NCBI GenBank assembly: GCA_964509075.1
Contig: CAZDWC010000001.1
Location: 124,001 to 188,000 of the forward strand
DNA: 64,000 bases
Origin: UBA7239 sp964509075
GTDB lineage: Bacteria; Pseudomonadota; Gammaproteobacteria; Pseudomonadales; UBA7239
Direction: 5' to 3'
In this document: in pieces, positions 20,739 through 30,251 of the stretch
How the letters are laid out: each line of letters starts with the position of its first letter
Position numbering within the stretch: the first letter of the stretch is position 1
Program-made: the position numbers and the translations under genes
The notes under the pieces: model-generated
What the model was told of the DNA's origin: nothing
What the model saw: the letters and a program-made list of their open reading frames with translations, nothing else
Databases searched by the model: none

Positions 20739-21545
20739 CTATGGCGAGGATTGCAGGCTGCCAGCCTCTTCGCGCCTCATCTTGCGTCTGGTGCGCCTGC
20801 CATCATGATTGTCCGTGTTTTGTTCACTGGAAGCGTTGGTCTTGTCCTCGGGAGCAGGTGTATTGGGGGGCGATGAATCCTTGGGGACGGTACGGATCCC
20901 GCGCGGCCGTTCGCGCGCTTGATTTCGATCATCATCATGGTGCCAGCGAGTATCGCCGTCACGATTTTCATGCCTTTGTGCACGCTCCTCGTGCATTCGT
21001 CTTGCCTGCTCCTCTCTCTCCCTTCTACGCTGCATTTCCTGCTGTTGCTCCTGCAGTTGTTGCCGTTCCTGCAATTGTTGTTGCACAACGGAGTTGTTCT
21101 GCATGCGCTCCATGTCGCGCTTGTAGCCGCCATGCAGGCTGCTGTCCATCACGTCTTGTTGCTCGTGCTTGCGGTCGTTGTCGCGTGAATCATGGCGACA
21201 GTCGTGGTGGCGGCAGTAATCGTCCCGGTCCTTGCGGCAATCGTGGTAGCGGCAGTAGTCGTCCCGATCCCGATCGCGCCACTCATTGTCATCGTGGCGG
21301 TTGTCGTCATTGCGGTAGCGATTGTCATGATCGCGGTTATCGTAATAGCCATTGCCGCGATAATCATCGCGGCGAAAATCACGATCAGGGTAGCAATAGC
21401 CATTGCGGGAGTGTCCCGGCGGGCAGCGGTGGCTGTCGTCGATCTGGTACCAGCGCTCGTGGCTGGCGGGGCGCTGGTCTTCAATGGCGCAGCCCGTGAG
21501 CAGCAGCAGTGACAGGGAAACAGGCAGGGCAAGCAGTTGGCGCAT
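20739..21545 (-). CDS. Asp/Arg/His-rich lipoprotein with Cys-His repeats
   Basis: The 268-residue product starts MRQLLALPVSLSLLLLTGC, a lipoprotein signal with lipobox LTGC. The mature part is extremely hydrophilic. Residues about 50-120 are dense in Asp, Arg, His and Tyr and contain two near-identical units, RDDYCRYHDCR and RDDYCRHHDCR, each with Cys-X2-His-X-Cys. A Gln/Arg coiled-coil region follows, then a charged tail. The N-terminal segment CPPGHSRNGYCYPDRDF recurs in small secreted proteins. I recognise no family. The Cys/His units could bind metal. Longer in-frame starts upstream lack a signal sequence. Confidence 0.7.
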   Translation of the reverse strand: MRQLLALPVSLSLLLLTGCAIEDQRPASHERWYQIDDSHRCPPGHSRNGYCYPDRDFRRDDYRGNGYYDNRDHDNRYRNDDNRHDDNEWRDRDRDDYCRYHDCRKDRDDYCRHHDCRHDSRDNDRKHEQQDVMDSSLHGGYKRDMERMQNNSVVQQQLQERQQLQEQQQEMQRRREREEQARRMHEERAQRHENRDGDTRWHHDDDRNQARERPRGIRTVPKDSSPPNTPAPEDKTNASSEQNTDNHDGRRTRRKMRREEAGSLQSSP

Positions 21546-21697
21546 GGTGGAATCTCTCCTTGAGACTTCAGATGCAGGGTTTGCCTTTACGTTATGGCAG
21601 GGACGTCGGCAATGTCCACAGGGGTCTTGCAAAAAACTTGGATGGTTGATTCGGCCGGCAGTTCCCGCTAGCATTTGCCCTTGTCTCAGATAAACCG

Positions 21698-21728
21698 ACA
21701 GGCAGCGCAAGCTGCCTGTTTTTATTTT
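21698..21728 (+). terminator. intrinsic terminator just upstream of argD
   Basis: ACAGGCAGC (21698-21706) and GCTGCCTGT (21711-21719) form a perfect nine-pair stem closed by a GCAA tetraloop, followed by TTTTTATTTT. It ends 43 bases before the argD start. No plus-strand gene precedes it within two kilobases, so it is either an attenuator in the argD leader or a block on stray transcription. Confidence 0.75.
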
Positions 21729-21771
21729 GGCCCGAGATGGGCTTTTTGATCGGTGTCCGGATACGGCTTTT

Positions 21772-22956
21772 ATGTCAAACGCACAGATGAGCAATCACCT
21801 CATGAATACCTATGGCGCGCGCGCGCTGACGTTTGTGCGCGGCGAAGGTTCGTGGCTGATTGATGAACAGGGAAAACGCTATCTGGATGCCATCAGTGGC
21901 ATCGCCGTCTGCGGGCTCGGTCATGCGCACCCTGCTGTGGCTGCGGCCATTGCCCAACAGGCTGCGACACTGGTTCACACCTCCAACCTGTACAACATTC
22001 CACAGCAGCAAAAGCTGGCGGATACGCTCTGCAGTCTGTCGGGTATGGATCGTGCGTTTTTCGGTAATTCCGGTGCCGAAGCCAATGAGTGCGCGATCAA
22101 GCTGGCACGTTTTTACGGCCACAAGAAGGGCATTGAAAATCCCGTCATCATTGTCATGGAAAACGCCTTTCACGGCCGCACACTGGCGACATTGACTGCT
22201 ACCGGCAATCGCAAGGTGCAGGCCGGGTTCGAGCCGCTGGTGCAGGGCTTTGTGCGCGCGCCCTACGGCGACGTGGATACGGTGAAAACCATCGCCGACA
22301 ACAACCCGAATGTGGTGGCAATTCTGGTCGAGCCGGTACAGGGTGAAGGTGGCGTGAACATTCCGGCACCGGAATACCTGAACTTGCTGCGCGAAATCTG
22401 CAACAAGCATCACTGGTTGCTGATGCTTGATGAAGTGCAAACCGGTAACGGGCGGACCGGAAAATATTTTGCGTACCAGCACAATGGCATCCTGCCCGAT
22501 GTGGTGAGCACAGCCAAAGGCCTGGGCAATGGTTTTCCCATTGGCGCCTGTCTGGCCAAGGGCGAGGCTGCCGAGTTGTTCCAGCCCGGCAATCACGGCT
22601 CTACCTACGGCGGCAGCGCACTGGCTTGCGCCACTGCGCAGGCAGTGGTGGATACGCTGGTGCAGGAAAAACTGATTGAACGTGCAGCAGCGGTTGGTGC
22701 GTCCTTGCTCAAGCGCTTTACGCAGGCGCTGGAAGGTTGCGAGCAGGTTTCTGCGGTGCGCGGCAAGGGCATGATGCTGGGCATCGAACTGAAAAAGGAT
22801 TGCCCTGATCTGGTGGCACAGGCGGCGGCCAAAGGCCTGCTGGTCAATGTCACGGCCGGCAAGGTAATCCGCTTGTTGCCAACGCTGGTGTTGAGTGATC
22901 AGGATGCCGATTTTCTGGTCAATACGCTGTGCGATCTGATTCGTCAGCAAGCCTGA
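21772..22956 (+). CDS. argD: acetylornithine aminotransferase
   Basis: ArgD is a PLP enzyme that converts N-acetylglutamate semialdehyde to N-acetylornithine in arginine synthesis; many also act as succinyldiaminopimelate aminotransferase for lysine. The 394-residue product has FGNSGAEANE for phosphate binding, LDEVQTGNGRTG with the PLP-contacting Asp, and STAKGLGNGFPIGA containing the Schiff-base Lys. ATG 21772 is used; ATG 21787 is an alternative, and neither has a strong ribosome binding site. The gene lies ten bases before argF and is probably co-transcribed with it. Confidence 0.93.
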   Translation: MSNAQMSNHLMNTYGARALTFVRGEGSWLIDEQGKRYLDAISGIAVCGLGHAHPAVAAAIAQQAATLVHTSNLYNIPQQQKLADTLCSLSGMDRAFFGNSGAEANECAIKLARFYGHKKGIENPVIIVMENAFHGRTLATLTATGNRKVQAGFEPLVQGFVRAPYGDVDTVKTIADNNPNVVAILVEPVQGEGGVNIPAPEYLNLLREICNKHHWLLMLDEVQTGNGRTGKYFAYQHNGILPDVVSTAKGLGNGFPIGACLAKGEAAELFQPGNHGSTYGGSALACATAQAVVDTLVQEKLIERAAAVGASLLKRFTQALEGCEQVSAVRGKGMMLGIELKKDCPDLVAQAAAKGLLVNVTAGKVIRLLPTLVLSDQDADFLVNTLCDLIRQQA

Positions 22957-22966
22957 GTATTGCGCC

Positions 22967-23878
22967 ATGACTGTCCGTCATTTTCTTACTCTGCTGGATT
23001 TCACGCCCGATGAACTGCGCGCCGTGATTGCGCGCTCCATCGCCATGAAAGCGGATCACTACGCCGGCCGCGATCGCGAAATTTTCCGCAACAAGGTGCT
23101 GGGGATGATTTTCGAGAAATCGTCCACGCGCACGCGCGTTTCCTTCGAAGCCGGCATGGCTCAACTGGGTGGCCACGCGATGTTTTTGTCGCCGCGCGAC
23201 ACGCAGCTTGGCCGCGGCGAGCCGGTCGAGGATTCGGCGCGTGTGCTGTCGCGCATGGTCGATATCATCATGATCCGTACCTTCGCGCATGACGTGGTGG
23301 AGCGTTTCGCGCAGTTTTCGCGCGTGCCGGTGATCAACGCCTTGACCGATGATTTTCATCCCTGCCAGGTGCTGGCCGATATCCAGACCTTTGTGGAGCA
23401 GCGTGGAGACATCAGCGGCAAGACCGTGGCGTGGATCGGCGATGGCAACAACATGTGCCAGACCTGGATGCACGCAGCGGCACTGCTGGGGTTTCGCCTG
23501 CGCATTGCCTGTCCGCAAGGCTTTGAACCGGATGCCGGATTGTTGAAGACCTATGCGGCGCATGTGGAATTGGGACACGACATCCGCGCGGCTGTTGCCG
23601 GTGTCGATCTGGTGACGACGGATGTGTGGGCCTCCATGGGCCAGGAGCACGAACAGCACGAGCGTCTGGAGCGCTTCAGGGGATATCAGGTCAATCCGGA
23701 GTTGATGGATCTGGCCAGTCCGCAGGTGCTGTTCATGCACTGCCTGCCCGCACATCGCGGTGAAGAAGTCAGTGAAGACATGCTGGATGACCCGCGTTCC
23801 GTGGTGTGGGATGAGGCCGAAAACAGGCTGCATGTACAGAAGGCGCTGATGGCCTTCCTGCTGGACGTGCCGGCCTGA
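22967..23878 (+). CDS. argF: ornithine carbamoyltransferase, anabolic
   Basis: ArgF condenses ornithine with carbamoyl phosphate to give citrulline. The 303-residue product contains the carbamoyl phosphate site STRTR (about 53-57), FHPCQ (about 130-134) and the ornithine-side HCLP motif (about 260). Size and motifs fit the anabolic enzyme. The pairing with argD supports an arginine operon. Other arginine genes are not in the window. Confidence 0.96.
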   Translation: MTVRHFLTLLDFTPDELRAVIARSIAMKADHYAGRDREIFRNKVLGMIFEKSSTRTRVSFEAGMAQLGGHAMFLSPRDTQLGRGEPVEDSARVLSRMVDIIMIRTFAHDVVERFAQFSRVPVINALTDDFHPCQVLADIQTFVEQRGDISGKTVAWIGDGNNMCQTWMHAAALLGFRLRIACPQGFEPDAGLLKTYAAHVELGHDIRAAVAGVDLVTTDVWASMGQEHEQHERLERFRGYQVNPELMDLASPQVLFMHCLPAHRGEEVSEDMLDDPRSVVWDEAENRLHVQKALMAFLLDVPA

Positions 23879-23967
23879 CATCGGCTTTTTTCGGGCGTCT
23901 CGCCCTGTCAAATGGTATAGTGCCGACCCTGAAAATAGCGCAGTCCCTTGCGTACGAGGTAAAGGCC

Positions 23968-24213
23968 ATGAGCGATATCAACAGCTGGATACAACAGGTG
24001 CTGACCGACAGCTTGAATGCCGAGCATGTGGGTGTGGGTGGCGATGGTCGCCATTTTGAAATCACCGTCGTCAGTGCGCACTTTGAAGGTCAGCGTCCCG
24101 TGAAGAAGCAGCAATTGGTTTATGCCGTGCTGAATGAAAAAATTGCCGACGGCTCGATTCATGCGGTGATGATGCAAACCCTGACGCCCGCCGAATGGCA
24201 GGCGCAGCAATAA
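23968..24213 (+). CDS. ibaG: BolA/IbaG family protein
   Basis: The 81-residue product begins MSDINSWIQQVLTDSLNAEHVGVGGDG and ends with the BolA-type IADGSIHAVMMQTLTPAEW. BolA-like proteins bind monothiol glutaredoxins and help handle iron-sulfur clusters. The conserved His in IHAV is a likely ligand. ATG 23968 is preferred over GTG 23920, which adds 16 residues without family match. Position directly before murA is the standard one for ibaG (yrbA). Confidence 0.87.
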   Translation: MSDINSWIQQVLTDSLNAEHVGVGGDGRHFEITVVSAHFEGQRPVKKQQLVYAVLNEKIADGSIHAVMMQTLTPAEWQAQQ

Positions 24214-24286
24214 TTTTCCGCGCCGTGATTTTCTGCACGACAGCTGCAGGCGCCATGACGACACTTACGTTGCAGGTTTCAACTCG

Positions 24287-25549
24287 ATGGACAAACTGAT
24301 CATCACTGGCGGCAAAGCGCTGTCAGGCGAGATTTACATTTCCGGTTCCAAGAATTCAGCGTTGCCGATTCTGGCTGCCACGCTGCTTTGTGCCGAACCT
24401 GTGGTGCTCGGCAACCTGCCGCACCTGCACGACATTACCACCATGATCGAGTTGCTCGGTTGCATGGGGGTGCGCGTGGTGGTGGATGAAAAAATGCGTG
24501 TTGAGGTAGACGCAGGTGCAATCGAGAATTTCACGGCGCCGTATGAACTGGTGAAAACCATGCGTGCCTCGATTCTGGTGCTCGGCCCCATGCTCGGCCG
24601 TTTCGGTCGTGCGCAGGTTTCGTTTCCCGGTGGTTGCGCCATTGGTTCGCGGCCAGTGGATCTGCATTTGCGCGGTATGGAGGCACTGGGTGCGCACATT
24701 GAAGTGGAAGGCGGTTACATCAACGCCACCAGCAATGGCCGTTTGAAAGGCGCGAAAATTTTTCTGGAAACCGTCACCGTGGGTGGCACGGAAAACATCA
24801 TGATGGCGGCCGTGCTGGCCGAAGGCCAGACTATTATCGAAAACGCTGCGCGTGAACCGGAAATCGTCGACCTCGCCAATTGTTTGAATGCCATGGGTGC
24901 ACGCGTCAGTGGTCATGGCACAGACATGATCGTCATTGACGGCGTGGAAAAATTGCACGGCTGCGCCTATGACGTGATGGCGGATCGCATCGAAACAGGC
25001 ACCTATCTTGCGGCCGCAGCTGCTACGCGCGGCCATGTCAAATTGAAAAACACGCAGGCTGATTCGCTGGACTCCGTGATTGTGAAACTGCGTGAGGCGG
25101 GTGCTGATATTACGGTGGGTGATAACTTTATCGAGCTCGACATGCACGGTAAGCGTCCGAAAGCGATCAGCGTGAAAACCGCGCCGTATCCGGCATTTCC
25201 GACCGACATGCAGGCGCAGATCACGGCGATGAATGCGGTGGCAGAAGGTGTGGGCACCATTACCGAGACTATTTTCGAAAATCGCCTGATTCAGGCACAC
25301 GAAATGAATCGCATGGGCGCGAAAATTGTTGTCGACGGCAACCATGCAGTTGTGACCGGAGTCGAACAGTTGAAAGGTGCGCCGGTGATGGCGACTGACT
25401 TGCGTGCTTCGGCCAGTCTGGTGATTGCGGCGCTGGTTGCCGAGGGTCAGACGGTGATCGATCGCATCTATCACATTGATCGCGGTTACGAATGTATTGA
25501 AGAGAAGTTGATGCAACTCGGCGCCGATATTCGTCGCGTGCCGGAATGA
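24287..25549 (+). CDS. murA: UDP-N-acetylglucosamine 1-carboxyvinyltransferase
   Basis: MurA catalyses the first committed step of peptidoglycan synthesis, adding enolpyruvate from PEP to UDP-GlcNAc, and is the target of fosfomycin. The 420-residue product begins MDKLIITGGKALSGEI and has the catalytic Cys in PGGCAIGSRPVDLHL (about residue 118). Length and both repeat domains are as expected. It precedes hisG by 16 bases in a layout common in Pseudomonas relatives. Confidence 0.97.
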   Translation: MDKLIITGGKALSGEIYISGSKNSALPILAATLLCAEPVVLGNLPHLHDITTMIELLGCMGVRVVVDEKMRVEVDAGAIENFTAPYELVKTMRASILVLGPMLGRFGRAQVSFPGGCAIGSRPVDLHLRGMEALGAHIEVEGGYINATSNGRLKGAKIFLETVTVGGTENIMMAAVLAEGQTIIENAAREPEIVDLANCLNAMGARVSGHGTDMIVIDGVEKLHGCAYDVMADRIETGTYLAAAAATRGHVKLKNTQADSLDSVIVKLREAGADITVGDNFIELDMHGKRPKAISVKTAPYPAFPTDMQAQITAMNAVAEGVGTITETIFENRLIQAHEMNRMGAKIVVDGNHAVVTGVEQLKGAPVMATDLRASASLVIAALVAEGQTVIDRIYHIDRGYECIEEKLMQLGADIRRVPE

Positions 25550-25565
25550 TCGCCACGGGATTGCC

Positions 25566-26210
25566 ATGAGTAACATGATTACCTTTGCGCTGACCAAAGG
25601 ACGCGTGCTGAAAGAAACGCTGCCGCTGCTGGCCGAAGTCGGCATTGCGCCGCTCGAGGATCTGGAAAGCAGTCGCAAACTGGTGTTTGCCACCACGCAT
25701 GCGCAGGTACAGCTAGTGATCCTGCGCGGATCGGACGTGCCTACCTATGTGCAGTTCGGCACTGCGGATATCGGTGTGTCTGGCAAGGATGTGATTCTCG
25801 AACACGGCGGTGAAGGTTTTTACGAGCCGCTGGATTTACAGATTGCTAGCTGCCGTTTGATGACGGCAGGCATGAAAGCGGTGCCGCTCAAGCCCGGTCG
25901 CATTCGCGTTGCCACCAAATTTGTCAACATTGCCCGCCGTTACTACGCGGAGCAGGGTCGGCAAGTCGATGTGGTAAAACTCTACGGCGCGATGGAACTG
26001 GCGCCGATCATGGGTCTGGCTGACGAGATTGTCGATATCGTCGATACCGGTAACACATTGCGTGCCAATGGTCTTGAAGCGCGTGATGTCATTGCGCCGA
26101 TCACCTCGCGGCTGATTGTGAACAAGGCGGCCATGAAAACGCGGCACGCGATTTTACAGCCGATTGTGGATGCGCTGGCGGCGGCGGTTGCTGCGCGAGG
26201 CGCCGCATGA
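25566..26210 (+). CDS. hisG: ATP phosphoribosyltransferase catalytic subunit, short form
   Basis: HisG starts histidine synthesis by joining ATP and PRPP. This 214-residue version lacks the C-terminal regulatory domain of the long form and so needs HisZ, which is encoded at 62268-63440. Motifs include TFALTKGRVLKETLPLL and the PRPP-binding EIVDIVDTGNTLRANGL. The stop overlaps the hisD start by four bases (ATGA), so the two are translationally coupled. Confidence 0.96.
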   Translation: MSNMITFALTKGRVLKETLPLLAEVGIAPLEDLESSRKLVFATTHAQVQLVILRGSDVPTYVQFGTADIGVSGKDVILEHGGEGFYEPLDLQIASCRLMTAGMKAVPLKPGRIRVATKFVNIARRYYAEQGRQVDVVKLYGAMELAPIMGLADEIVDIVDTGNTLRANGLEARDVIAPITSRLIVNKAAMKTRHAILQPIVDALAAAVAARGAA

Positions 26211-27511
26211 AGATCGAGATTCACACTTACGGTTCCCTGCCATTCGAGTTGTTGTGGCAACAACACTCCGGTGCGCAACTGGAATTCGACAAGAGTGTTC
26301 GCAACACTGTTCTGGATATTATTGCAGCCATTGTGCGTGATCAGGACATGGCGTTGATGGACTACACCAATCGCTTTGATCGGCGTAACGTCTCTGACAT
26401 GACAGAGTTGCAGGTTGGCGGTAAACGCCTGCAGCAAGCGCTTGATAGTGTTACAGATGAACAACGCGCTGCGTTGGAAGCTGCTGCTGCGCGCATTCGT
26501 ACTTTTCACGATCGTCAGCGTGCAGAATCATGGCAATACACGGAAGCGGATGGCACGGTGCTGGGGCAGCGTGTCACACCGCTGGATCGTGTTGGTATTT
26601 ACGTACCTGGCGGCAAGGCATCTTATCCGTCTTCGGTGTTGATGAATGCGATTCCGGCAAAAGTGGCTGGCGTTACCGAAGTTGTTATGGTGGTACCGGC
26701 ACCGGAAGGTGAATTGAATGAGATGGTTCTCGCTGCCGCTGCCATTGCTGGTGTGGATCGTGTGTTCACTATCGGTGGTGCCCAGGCAATAGCAGCATTG
26801 GCGTATGGCACACAATCTGTGCCGCAAGTTGACAAGATTGTCGGCCCCGGCAATATCTATGTCGCTACCGCCAAGCGCGAGGTGTTTGGTCAAGTCGGCA
26901 TCGACATGATTGCAGGGCCATCGGAAATCCTCGTCATTTGTGATGGTAAGACCAATCCGGACTGGATTGCCTTGGATTTGTTTTCACAGGCTGAACACGA
27001 TGAAGACGCGCAGGCGATCCTGATTTCGCCGGATAAAGATTTCTTGGAAGCAGTCAAGGAGAGCTGCATGCGTTTGCTGCCGACGCTGGAGCGTCAGGAT
27101 ATTATTCGCGCTTCGATGGAAAAGCGTAGTTTCTTCTTACATGTGAAGGATCTTGATCAGGCGGCAGAAGTTTGTAACTTGATTGCGCCAGAACACCTTG
27201 AGCTCTCTGTCGCAGAGCCGGAAAAACTCGCCGAAAAAATTCGCCACGCGGGTGCTATTTTCATGGGCCGTTACACGGCCGAAGCGCTGGGTGATTACTG
27301 CGCCGGCCCGAATCACGTGTTGCCTACTTCGGGTACTGCGCGCTTTTCTTCACCGCTGGGTGTTTACGACTTCCAGAAGCGCACTTCCATCATCAACTGC
27401 TCGCCGCAAGGCGCCAGTACATTGGGTCGTGTGGCGAGCGTATTGGCGCGCGGTGAATCGCTGACGGCGCATGCGCGTTCGGCGGAATATCGCGTGCAGG
27501 CCGATAAATAA
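26207..27511 (+). CDS. hisD: histidinol dehydrogenase
   Basis: HisD performs the last two oxidations of histidine synthesis, histidinol to histidine, with NAD and zinc. The 434-residue product contains VGIYVPGGKASYPSSVLMNA, VDKIVGPGNIYVATAKREV and FSQAEHDEDAQA, which carries zinc ligands, plus AGPNHVLPTSGTARFSS near the C-terminus. It starts within the end of hisG and precedes hisC by 42 bases. The codon usage has more weak third positions than the nearby murA, but nothing suggests transfer. Confidence 0.97.
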   Translation: MKIEIHTYGSLPFELLWQQHSGAQLEFDKSVRNTVLDIIAAIVRDQDMALMDYTNRFDRRNVSDMTELQVGGKRLQQALDSVTDEQRAALEAAAARIRTFHDRQRAESWQYTEADGTVLGQRVTPLDRVGIYVPGGKASYPSSVLMNAIPAKVAGVTEVVMVVPAPEGELNEMVLAAAAIAGVDRVFTIGGAQAIAALAYGTQSVPQVDKIVGPGNIYVATAKREVFGQVGIDMIAGPSEILVICDGKTNPDWIALDLFSQAEHDEDAQAILISPDKDFLEAVKESCMRLLPTLERQDIIRASMEKRSFFLHVKDLDQAAEVCNLIAPEHLELSVAEPEKLAEKIRHAGAIFMGRYTAEALGDYCAGPNHVLPTSGTARFSSPLGVYDFQKRTSIINCSPQGASTLGRVASVLARGESLTAHARSAEYRVQADK

Positions 27512-27553
27512 CTGTCGATCAATCACTGCCGATCAATAACTACAGGCAAAGCC

Positions 27554-28618
27554 ATGAGTAAATTCTGGAGTGCAGGTGTACACAAGCTGGTGCCCTATGT
27601 GCCGGGCGAACAGCCGAAGCTGGCAAACCTGGTCAAGCTGAATACCAACGAGAATCCTTACGGGCCGTCACCGAAAGCGCTGGCTGCGATGCAGGCGGCC
27701 CTCAATGATGAGCTGCGTCTGTACCCGGATCCAAACAGTGATCTGCTGAAAGAGGCTGTCGCGCGTTATTACGCAGTGGAAAAAAACACCGTGTTTGTCG
27801 GGAATGGCTCCGACGAAGTACTGGCACATGTCTTTCACGGTTTGCTGAAGCAGTCGTTGCCGATCCTGTTTCCCGACATCACCTACAGTTTTTACCCGGT
27901 GTATTGCGGCTTGTATGAAGTGCCGTTTCAGCAAGTGCCACTGACGGAGTCGTTTGACATCAATCTGGAAGAATACGCACAGCCTAATGGCGGCATCATC
28001 TTTCCCAATCCCAATGCGCCGACGGGTGTGCTGACGCCGTTGTCTGCCATTGAAAAGCTGCTGCAACGCAATACCGAGTCGGTGGTAGTGGTTGATGAGG
28101 CGTATATTGATTTTGGTGGCGACAGTGCGGTGGCACTGACAAAAACCTACCCGAACGTACTGGTGGTGCAGACCCTGTCGAAATCGCGTTCACTGGCAGG
28201 TTTGCGCGTCGGTATTGCCATCGGCCACCCGGATCTGATCGAAGCGCTGGAGCGTATCAAAAACAGTTTCAACTCCTACCCACTGGGGCGCATGGCCATT
28301 GCTGGCGCAGCCGCAGCGTTTGATGATGTCGCCTATTTCCGGCAAACCACGCAGGCAGTGATCGACAGTCGCACCACACTTTGTGCGCAACTGGCAGCAA
28401 TGGGTTTCGAGGTGTTGCCTTCGGCAGCGAATTTCGTGTTTGCACGTCATCCGCAACGTGATGGCGCAGTGCTGACGAAAGCGCTGCGCGAGCGCTCTGT
28501 GATCGTGCGGCACTTCAAGGCGCCACGCATTGATCAGTATTTGCGGATTACTGTGGGCTCCCCTCAGCAGAATGATGCACTTGTACAGGCGCTAGGCGAT
28601 ATTCTGGCAAAGCCGTAA
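27554..28618 (+). CDS. hisC: histidinol-phosphate aminotransferase
   Basis: HisC is a PLP enzyme that transaminates imidazole acetol phosphate to histidinol phosphate. The 354-residue product has LNTNENPYGPS near the start, VFVGNGSDEVL, DEAYIDFGG, and the Schiff-base Lys in TLSKSRSLAGLRVG (about 213). It is last in hisG-hisD-hisC. Its final 71 bases overlap the end of the convergent membrane glycosyltransferase gene. Confidence 0.95.
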   Translation: MSKFWSAGVHKLVPYVPGEQPKLANLVKLNTNENPYGPSPKALAAMQAALNDELRLYPDPNSDLLKEAVARYYAVEKNTVFVGNGSDEVLAHVFHGLLKQSLPILFPDITYSFYPVYCGLYEVPFQQVPLTESFDINLEEYAQPNGGIIFPNPNAPTGVLTPLSAIEKLLQRNTESVVVVDEAYIDFGGDSAVALTKTYPNVLVVQTLSKSRSLAGLRVGIAIGHPDLIEALERIKNSFNSYPLGRMAIAGAAAAFDDVAYFRQTTQAVIDSRTTLCAQLAAMGFEVLPSAANFVFARHPQRDGAVLTKALRERSVIVRHFKAPRIDQYLRITVGSPQQNDALVQALGDILAKP

Positions 28619-30170
28619 TGTCTGGCTTGCGTTGCCATATGGCATAAGACGGTGTTTCCCGGATTGGCGAGTAGGCCTCATCCAGTATTGCCTTGAGTCC
28701 TGGTACATCGCTTCGAGTGTCTGCGCCGGATGGTTTGGTGAAATCACTCATGACGATCATGAGTTTTGGTGGATGAGCGCGCAGTTGATCGATGAACTGC
28801 TGTTGCCGTGCTTGCACATGTGGATTGCTGATGTGGTGCAGAAAAACAAAACTGCCGACGTAGGGTGTTGCCAGCACGGCATTGGCGCGCAGTAACCACT
28901 CGGTGCTGGGGCCGCCTTGGTCTATGGTCTGCACGGTATCACCTGGCGCCAGATGTTGTCGCAGAAAATCGGTTATTTCGTCGGATGACTGTGTGCGGAT
29001 TGTGATGTCCGGGTAGTTTTTGATTTGCTCCTGCAGGCGAAACCAGGGCCAGTATTGGCTGTTGATGGACTGCAGAAAATACAGAAGCAGCACGAGTGAA
29101 AATGACTGTTGCCACCACTGTTTCCCTGCTGCGGGAATCAGCAGTAACGAGATCGTCAGGATGGAAAAAAACGTGTAGGGAATCCAGTGGTAATCCCAGA
29201 ACTTCCCTGCAGGCAGCGGGTACAGGTTGTAGCACAGCATCAGTCCGGCAAATGTCAGCACCAGCTGGCGCTGCAGGGAACCAGCCGGGTAAATAAACCA
29301 TGCGCGGATAACGGCAATTCCTGCGGGATAGGGCCAGGTCCAGGTGAAATTTTTCCACCATTTCAGAGTGTCACGCAGATGTTGCGCAGGTTGTTTCATT
29401 TCATGCGCACCATTGAGATCCTGATAGAGTGGCAGGTCATGGCGGTTCATTTCAACAAATGCAGCCAAGCCACCGCGATACCATAGCCACGAGAGTACTG
29501 CGGCAAACACACACGCTGCACCAGCCGCAACCAGAGACAGTGTGAGCAGATGTGATGGTGATGTGCGTGTCGTATGGGTTCTCAACAATAGAAACATCGG
29601 CAGCAGACCGATAACGGCATGGGGTTTGATGCTGGCGGCAATTGCGAACGCTGCGCCCGTGCCGATGGCGCGCGTAGCAAGGCTCCACTGTTGTTGTAAC
29701 GCCAGCCATACGGCGAGCATGACAGGTAACAGCAGGATGTAGTCGCGCTGCAAGGTGTTGGCCGGACCAAAGTGCAAATAGGCGAGTGCAAAACTGAGCA
29801 CGGCAACAGTGGCCATCCAGGGGTCCAGCAGCGACAGCACCCGCCAGCTCACGCCCATCAACAATCCAAGGAAAATGAAATCAGCAATTCGAAAGCCGAG
29901 GGCGGAGTAGCCGAAAACTTTTCCCAGTCCGATGTGAAAGAGAAAGGTGCCCGGCCAGCTGGTTTCGAAAACATCACGATACGGAGCAAAACCCTGCACA
30001 TCGCACAGATAAGCGATGTAGTGGAGGTAATGCGCTTCCCGCATCATCGGCCATTGTGCCATCAAGATGGCGTAGGCGATGAGCAAACAAACCAGGGTAC
30101 CGGATAGTAATCCCAGCAGCAGCTTGCCTACCCGTGGTTGTGTTGGTGGTTTGTAGAGAAGATCCGTCAT
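28548..30170 (-). CDS. multi-spanning membrane protein, GT-C glycosyltransferase-like
   Basis: The 540-residue product has roughly ten to twelve membrane helices, followed by a soluble C-terminal domain of about 150 residues. An early acidic loop, APYRDVFETSWPG, is placed like the catalytic DxD/E loop of GT-C enzymes such as PMT or ArnT. These transfer sugars from lipid carriers on the periplasmic face. The family assignment rests on topology and this loop and is not certain. The last 23 codons overlap the 3' end of hisC on the opposite strand. A start at 30170 gives MTDLLYKPPTQPRVGKLLLG. Confidence 0.7.
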   Translation of the reverse strand: MTDLLYKPPTQPRVGKLLLGLLSGTLVCLLIAYAILMAQWPMMREAHYLHYIAYLCDVQGFAPYRDVFETSWPGTFLFHIGLGKVFGYSALGFRIADFIFLGLLMGVSWRVLSLLDPWMATVAVLSFALAYLHFGPANTLQRDYILLLPVMLAVWLALQQQWSLATRAIGTGAAFAIAASIKPHAVIGLLPMFLLLRTHTTRTSPSHLLTLSLVAAGAACVFAAVLSWLWYRGGLAAFVEMNRHDLPLYQDLNGAHEMKQPAQHLRDTLKWWKNFTWTWPYPAGIAVIRAWFIYPAGSLQRQLVLTFAGLMLCYNLYPLPAGKFWDYHWIPYTFFSILTISLLLIPAAGKQWWQQSFSLVLLLYFLQSINSQYWPWFRLQEQIKNYPDITIRTQSSDEITDFLRQHLAPGDTVQTIDQGGPSTEWLLRANAVLATPYVGSFVFLHHISNPHVQARQQQFIDQLRAHPPKLMIVMSDFTKPSGADTRSDVPGLKAILDEAYSPIRETPSYAIWQRKPDITALPEYRLAPVQVHHSAEGSPQ

Positions 30171-30251
30171 GCGCGGACTTTAACAGGGGCTTGTGCGCAA
30201 GGAAATGCATGGCACCCACCGGGGAAATGGTGGATGCCGTGCAGGTAGCTT

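Noticed and set aside
24356..25696. A 446-residue minus-strand open frame across murA and hisG
   Set aside because: Antisense shadow of murA and hisG, which are certain. No ribosome binding site or family resemblance.
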